Shown here: positions 7,192 through 10,069 of the stretch, piece by piece
Layout of the letters: each line of letters begins with the position of its first letter
Numbering within the stretch: the first letter of the stretch is position 1
From: an uncultured Eubacterium sp.
GTDB taxonomy: Bacteria > Bacillota > Clostridia > Lachnospirales > Lachnospiraceae
Assembly: GCA_947573465.1 (NCBI GenBank)
Contig: CANPET010000047.1
Location: forward strand, 1 to 10,069
Direction of reading: 5' to 3'
DNA length: 10,069 nucleotides
Position numbers and translations under genes: made by a program
The notes under the pieces: generated by a model
Seen by the model: the letters and a program-made list of their open reading frames with translations, nothing else
What the model was told of the DNA's origin: nothing
Databases searched by the model: none

Positions 7192-7460
7192 TATCCGTGC
7201 GATTTGCTTTGTGAATATTCCATAAGCGTTACCTTTACAGTTAGCTCGGTCTAGGCTTCCTCATGTCACACAAAATGATCTGCTTAGTGCTGCTTCATTC
7301 CTGACTTGACACGGTTCACAGGATTCTGTTGCATAAGACCCAGACGTCAACACCACTTATAAAGGGCAGCCCTACAGAATAAACCCGAGGCAAATCATCA
7401 CCCCTGCTGTAGCGGATTGCAGGTACAGGGCTCCGCTAATTCCCCAGCTGCACGGAAGTG
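7192..7460 (-). ncRNA. ffs: Signal recognition particle RNA, large bacterial type
   Basis: SRP RNA binds Ffh and targets ribosomes making membrane and secreted proteins to the membrane. On the minus strand I recognise segments shared with the B. subtilis scRNA in the right order: GCCCTGTACCTGCAATCCGCT and GGTGTTGACGT of the Alu-type part, GAACC, the domain IV hairpin with a GGAA tetraloop followed by GAAGCAGCA, and CCGAGCTAACTG with GTAACGCTTA near the 3' end. The termini pair (TCCGTGC at the 5' end with GCACGGA at the 3' end), giving about 269 nt. The exact ends are estimated from this pairing. It lies between tadA and dnaX as in many Firmicutes, here with a MATE gene added. One base in the Ffh-binding loop departs from consensus (see findings). 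Confidence 0.93.
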
Positions 7461-7486
7461 TTAAAACATATTTATAATCGACTGTA

Positions 7487-7515
7487 AGCATACCTTACTG
7501 CCTTTTCTTTGTCAA
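7487..7515 (-). promoter_or_regulatory. Promoter of the SRP RNA
   Basis: A perfect -35 TTGACA (7510-7515) lies 17 bp from a -10 TATGCT (7487-7492). The TGA of the -35 is also the tadA stop codon. Transcription would start near 7480, about 20 nt before the mature 5' end, which fits the known 5' trimming of the B. subtilis scRNA precursor by RNase III. Confidence 0.75.
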
Positions 7516-7964
7516 CTGTGATTTCTCAATTTTCTAAAAAAATCTTTTAAAAGACTACTGCATTCCTCTTCTAAAATTCCTTTTTCTATCTCTACTTGAT
7601 GATTAAATTGGTCAACCTGCAATAAATTCATAATGGAGCCGGCACAGCCCGCCTTTGGATTCATACAGCCAATATAAACCTTCTTTATTCTCGCCTGAAC
7701 GATTGCCCCGGCACACATCTGACAAGGTTCTGTCGTAACATACAATTCGCAATCATCCAGTCTCCAGTCATCTAATTTTTTACTGGCTTTTTTGATGGCA
7801 TTTAACTCTGCATGAGACAAGGTATTTTTATCTGTCATTCTCCTATTATAGCCACGCCCGATAATTTTGTCCTGATATACAATTACACAACCGATTGGAA
7901 CCTCTCCAATTGACGCAGCCTTCCTCGCCTGTGCAATTGCCTGACGCATGTATTTTTCTTTCAT
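7512..7964 (-). CDS. tadA: tRNA-specific adenosine deaminase TadA
   Basis: TadA deaminates the wobble adenosine (A34) of tRNA-Arg(ACG) to inosine, allowing one tRNA to read CGU, CGC and CGA. The 150-aa protein has the cytidine/deoxycytidylate deaminase fold: zinc ligand H51 and proton-shuttling E53 in HAE, and zinc ligands C81 and C84 in PCQMC. Length is normal. The tail AGCAGSIMNLL is typical of TadA rather than of cytidine deaminases. The ATG is preceded by AAGGA with about 6 nt spacing, and this site overlaps the stop codon of the upstream GH18 gene, so the two are probably translated from one mRNA. No terminator separates tadA from the SRP RNA, so read-through into it is likely. Confidence 0.95.
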   Translation of the reverse strand: MKEKYMRQAIAQARKAASIGEVPIGCVIVYQDKIIGRGYNRRMTDKNTLSHAELNAIKKASKKLDDWRLDDCELYVTTEPCQMCAGAIVQARIKKVYIGCMNPKAGCAGSIMNLLQVDQFNHQVEIEKGILEEECSSLLKDFFRKLRNHS

Positions 7965-7973
7965 AACTATTCC

Positions 7974-9758
7974 TTACTTAAAGTACTTCGAAATTACTTT
8001 CCAGATGCTGTCCTTCTCCTGACCAAGCGCCCAATATGCGACGCCTCCCATCTTATATTTATTCATCAACTCTAATCTGGCTTTCACAGAAGTTTCATCT
8101 TCTAACCAAATAGAATAAGTTGATTTTCCTTTAGAATACGTTACAAAATTCTGGCCTGTGGTCTTATCAAATACAGGTTTCACCCCTGCCTCTTTATATG
8201 CCTTTTCTGCTGTTTCCATATTGACAGCTTCTGTTGACAAATAATAATTTCCATTTACAGCATCTTCAATTAAAGTGCCTGTTCCATCACCATCGTCCTG
8301 CGGAGTTTCTTTCCACACTCTTGTGTAAAATGGCATTCCGTTAATGATTCTTGATGCATCCTTTGCCTCTTTGATTGTATCTTTGATAGATTTTTCTGCA
8401 TATGTCATTGAAGAAACAGAACCAGCCTTTTCACTACCGGAAGTATGCTCATCATAATTCATAATCATAATATAATCTGCTAATTTCAACTGCTGCTCTC
8501 TATCAAAGTACCCACTCCACTCAGAAGGTGCATAATTATCAATGGAAAGTATTGTTCCTGTCTTTCTACATTCTATGGAAAGTTCTCTTAAGAACTGCAT
8601 ATAATCATCGGCAATATCTTTTGAAATATATTCAAAATCAATATTAATGCCATCTAAATCAAAACTATCCACATAGTACATAATGTTTCTTACAAATCTT
8701 TGTCTCAACTCTGTAGAAGTCAGAACTGTCTTTGTAAGTTTCTTGTCTGTAAAATCATTAAATAATGCCCACACCTGAATATTCTTCTTATGCGCTTTTT
8801 CTACATAATTCAAATCTGCCAATGTGGATAAATTTCCTCTTTTATCCATCAAAGAAAACCATGTAGGAGAAATGACATTAATTCCCTTTGTATTCTTTAA
8901 CAAATCATCCAGATTATTATTTGCATTCTGATTATATACCTGATTCCAAGCCAGACTTACCTTTTTATCCAAAGTAACATGCGTATACTCGGCATCATCA
9001 TTTTTATATTCGGTCTTTTTAGTCTTTTCGTCCACCAATTCTTTTACTGGAATATATCCAATAAAGCCACTATCTGTTTTTACTTTATTCCAGTTTTTCC
9101 CTTTTTCAATTAAGGTAACTTCTGTATCTTCCGGAATCTCTGTGACAATAAGATTCTGATAGTCTCCTTTGGTACGCATCTCTATATCACTATCTGTCTT
9201 AAATACTGTTTTTTCTCCACTTTTATATTTCAGATTAATAATAACCGGTGTTTTTTCATCGCCCTTTGTGACTGTATATTTTAAATCAATAAACTTTTCA
9301 ACGAATTTAATATTCACATAGCATTTATTATTCTCTGTCAAAAAAACTGTATATCCTACATTTTCATCTGTATCGGAATGTATAACTGTCTCTCCTTCTC
9401 CTACAGTATACACAGTTTTTGCATCTGTAAATAACAGTTTCTTTTCTTTTTTATCCCAATAAAATCTCTTATCAATATTTTCTTTAATTGTATTTATGTT
9501 AATATATGCATCCACATCCTTCATAATTGCATAATCTTTACTATATTCATGCTCTAATGCTACTGCGATTACCCGACTTCCAACTGATGTCTTATATTCA
9601 ATATCATTACCGGAATTATCTTCATAAGTCAATCCCATATACCACTTCAAATCAACTTTTCCATCATTTGTTTTGATAAATAAATCACAACCACTTGTTA
9701 ATACTATAGTAAAAGTCATCACTGCCACCAGCAACATCACTTTTAAATTTCTCTTCAT
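7974..9758 (-). CDS. Exported glycoside hydrolase family 18 protein with SH3-like domain
   Basis: This 594-aa surface or secreted protein probably cleaves a beta-1,4-linked N-acetylglucosamine polymer. In relatives such as YaaH/SleL the target is peptidoglycan, but the substrate here is not shown. A signal peptide occupies about 1-24; LTSGC at 20-24 could be a lipobox with C24 as the lipidated residue, although T at -3 is not ideal. Residues about 60-185 form a beta-rich region I cannot name with certainty, possibly like copper-amine-oxidase N-terminal-type stalks. A bacterial SH3-like domain spans about 200-240. The GH18 barrel spans about 265-594, with the catalytic motif DGINIDFE (369-376, acid E376), MNYD (433-436) and a terminal barrel Trp near GGVAYWALGQ. 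AAGGAGG lies 8 nt before the ATG. It sits first in a probable operon with tadA. Confidence 0.9.
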   Translation of the reverse strand: MKRNLKVMLLVAVMTFTIVLTSGCDLFIKTNDGKVDLKWYMGLTYEDNSGNDIEYKTSVGSRVIAVALEHEYSKDYAIMKDVDAYININTIKENIDKRFYWDKKEKKLLFTDAKTVYTVGEGETVIHSDTDENVGYTVFLTENNKCYVNIKFVEKFIDLKYTVTKGDEKTPVIINLKYKSGEKTVFKTDSDIEMRTKGDYQNLIVTEIPEDTEVTLIEKGKNWNKVKTDSGFIGYIPVKELVDEKTKKTEYKNDDAEYTHVTLDKKVSLAWNQVYNQNANNNLDDLLKNTKGINVISPTWFSLMDKRGNLSTLADLNYVEKAHKKNIQVWALFNDFTDKKLTKTVLTSTELRQRFVRNIMYYVDSFDLDGINIDFEYISKDIADDYMQFLRELSIECRKTGTILSIDNYAPSEWSGYFDREQQLKLADYIMIMNYDEHTSGSEKAGSVSSMTYAEKSIKDTIKEAKDASRIINGMPFYTRVWKETPQDDGDGTGTLIEDAVNGNYYLSTEAVNMETAEKAYKEAGVKPVFDKTTGQNFVTYSKGKSTYSIWLEDETSVKARLELMNKYKMGGVAYWALGQEKDSIWKVISKYFK

Positions 9759-9794
9759 AAGAGCTTCCTCCTTTTGTTTTTCGCACTAATTGAT

Positions 9795-9823
9795 ATCATA
9801 ACACATAAGATAGCCTATGGGAA
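9795..9823 (-). promoter_or_regulatory. Candidate proximal promoter of the GH18-tadA operon
   Basis: The -10 TATGAT (9795-9800) lies 17 bp from a -35 TTCCCA (9818-9823, 4 of 6). The transcript would have a leader of about 30 nt. The -35 falls in one arm of an inverted repeat (9813-9864), so regulation at this site is possible. Confidence 0.45.
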
Positions 9824-9864
9824 GAAAATCAAAGAAGTATCCAAGTTTTTCTTCTTCCATAGGC
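9813..9864. repeat. Inverted repeat overlapping the GH18 promoter
   Basis: Arms at 9813-9828 and 9847-9864 match over 16 bases (GCCTATGG plus GAAGAAAA) except for a 2-nt bulge, around an 18-nt loop. No strong T-run follows on the minus strand, so a normal terminator is unlikely there. It may be an operator, or an mRNA hairpin in a transcript from the distal promoter. Confidence 0.6.
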
Positions 9865-10069
9865 CGTTTACTTTTACATAACACAAAAGCAAACATTCTA
9901 GGGGAAACTCAACTAAAAATATTGTCAAGTTATGCCTTCGTGATATATATATTTCCCCGATATGTTTATAGATATTTAGATTATATCATATTGTTTGAGT
10001 TTTTCAATATATTTCTTAAGTGATTTTATATTTTTTTAATATTTTAAAAAAATTGTAATAAATTGTACA
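9865..10069. other. AT-rich non-coding region
   Basis: I see no supported gene here. It holds the distal promoter (9980-10007), a 7-bp inverted repeat GGGGAAA/TTTCCCC (9901-9907 and 9952-9958), and a 9-bp all-AT palindrome near 10031-10052. The whole stretch is strongly AT-rich and looks like the 5' regulatory region of the GH18-tadA operon. Confidence 0.6.
9980..10007 (-). promoter_or_regulatory. Candidate distal promoter of the GH18-tadA operon
   Basis: A perfect -10 TATAAT (9980-9985) lies 16 bp from a -35 TTGAAA (10002-10007, 5 of 6). By consensus it is stronger than the proximal one. The leader would be about 215 nt and would include the inverted repeat at 9813-9864. Confidence 0.55.

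Noticed and set aside
6974..7225. Plus-strand open frame of 83 codons
   Set aside because: It crosses the inverted-repeat element and the 3' end of the SRP RNA and has no ribosome binding site.
9895..9928. TTGACA with TAGAAT on the minus strand as a third GH18 promoter
   Set aside because: The spacer is 22 bp, too long for a normal sigma-A promoter, and no better -10 lies at 16-18 bp.
9817..10023. Plus-strand open frame of 68 codons
   Set aside because: It covers the minus-strand promoter region, lacks a ribosome binding site, and its composition reflects AT-rich DNA.
1..10069. CRISPR array, tRNA genes, phage or toxin-antitoxin genes
   Set aside because: I found no regularly spaced repeats, no cloverleaf-like sequences, and no open frames resembling such genes.

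Overview
The window looks like a chromosomal stretch from a low-GC Gram-positive anaerobe of the class Clostridia, most likely Lachnospiraceae (inferred). The reasons are AT-rich DNA, strong AGGAGG-type ribosome binding sites, a large Bacillus/Clostridium-type SRP RNA with an Alu domain, and the housekeeping order tadA - SRP RNA - dnaX - ybaB - recR. Every gene I can support lies on the minus strand, so transcription runs from high to low coordinates.

In the direction of transcription, the window opens with an AT-rich leader of about 310 bp (9759-10069) holding two candidate promoters and an inverted repeat. Next comes an exported GH18-type glycosidase (7974-9758), followed 9 bp later by tadA, the tRNA adenosine deaminase (7512-7964). 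The -35 box of the SRP RNA promoter contains the tadA stop codon, and the SRP RNA occupies about 7192-7460.

The stretch 6798-7190 has no protein gene. It holds a 158-bp inverted-repeat structure enclosing a terminator-like hairpin, a 15-bp direct repeat, a second terminator, and a promoter that closely resembles the SRP RNA promoter. That promoter drives a MATE-family efflux pump (5445-6797), which sits between the SRP RNA and dnaX and carries its own promoter and terminator like a self-contained cassette.

The second half is a compact operon: dnaX (clamp-loader subunit), ybaB (nucleoid protein), recR (recombination mediator), an uncharacterised 902-aa protein, and the first 20 codons of a probable transketolase N-terminal subunit. 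The gaps are 1, -1, 35 and 19 nt, and no terminator is visible between the genes. DnaX, YbaB and RecR serve replication, nucleoid and repair functions.

The most unusual item is the 902-aa protein (82-2790): an N-terminal TPR-like helical region, about 450 residues of acidic low-complexity linker, and a C-terminal CbbX/SpoVK-like AAA+ module. Its Walker A is intact, but the Walker B acid pair and the expected arginine finger are replaced. It may be a nucleotide-binding scaffold rather than an active ATPase.
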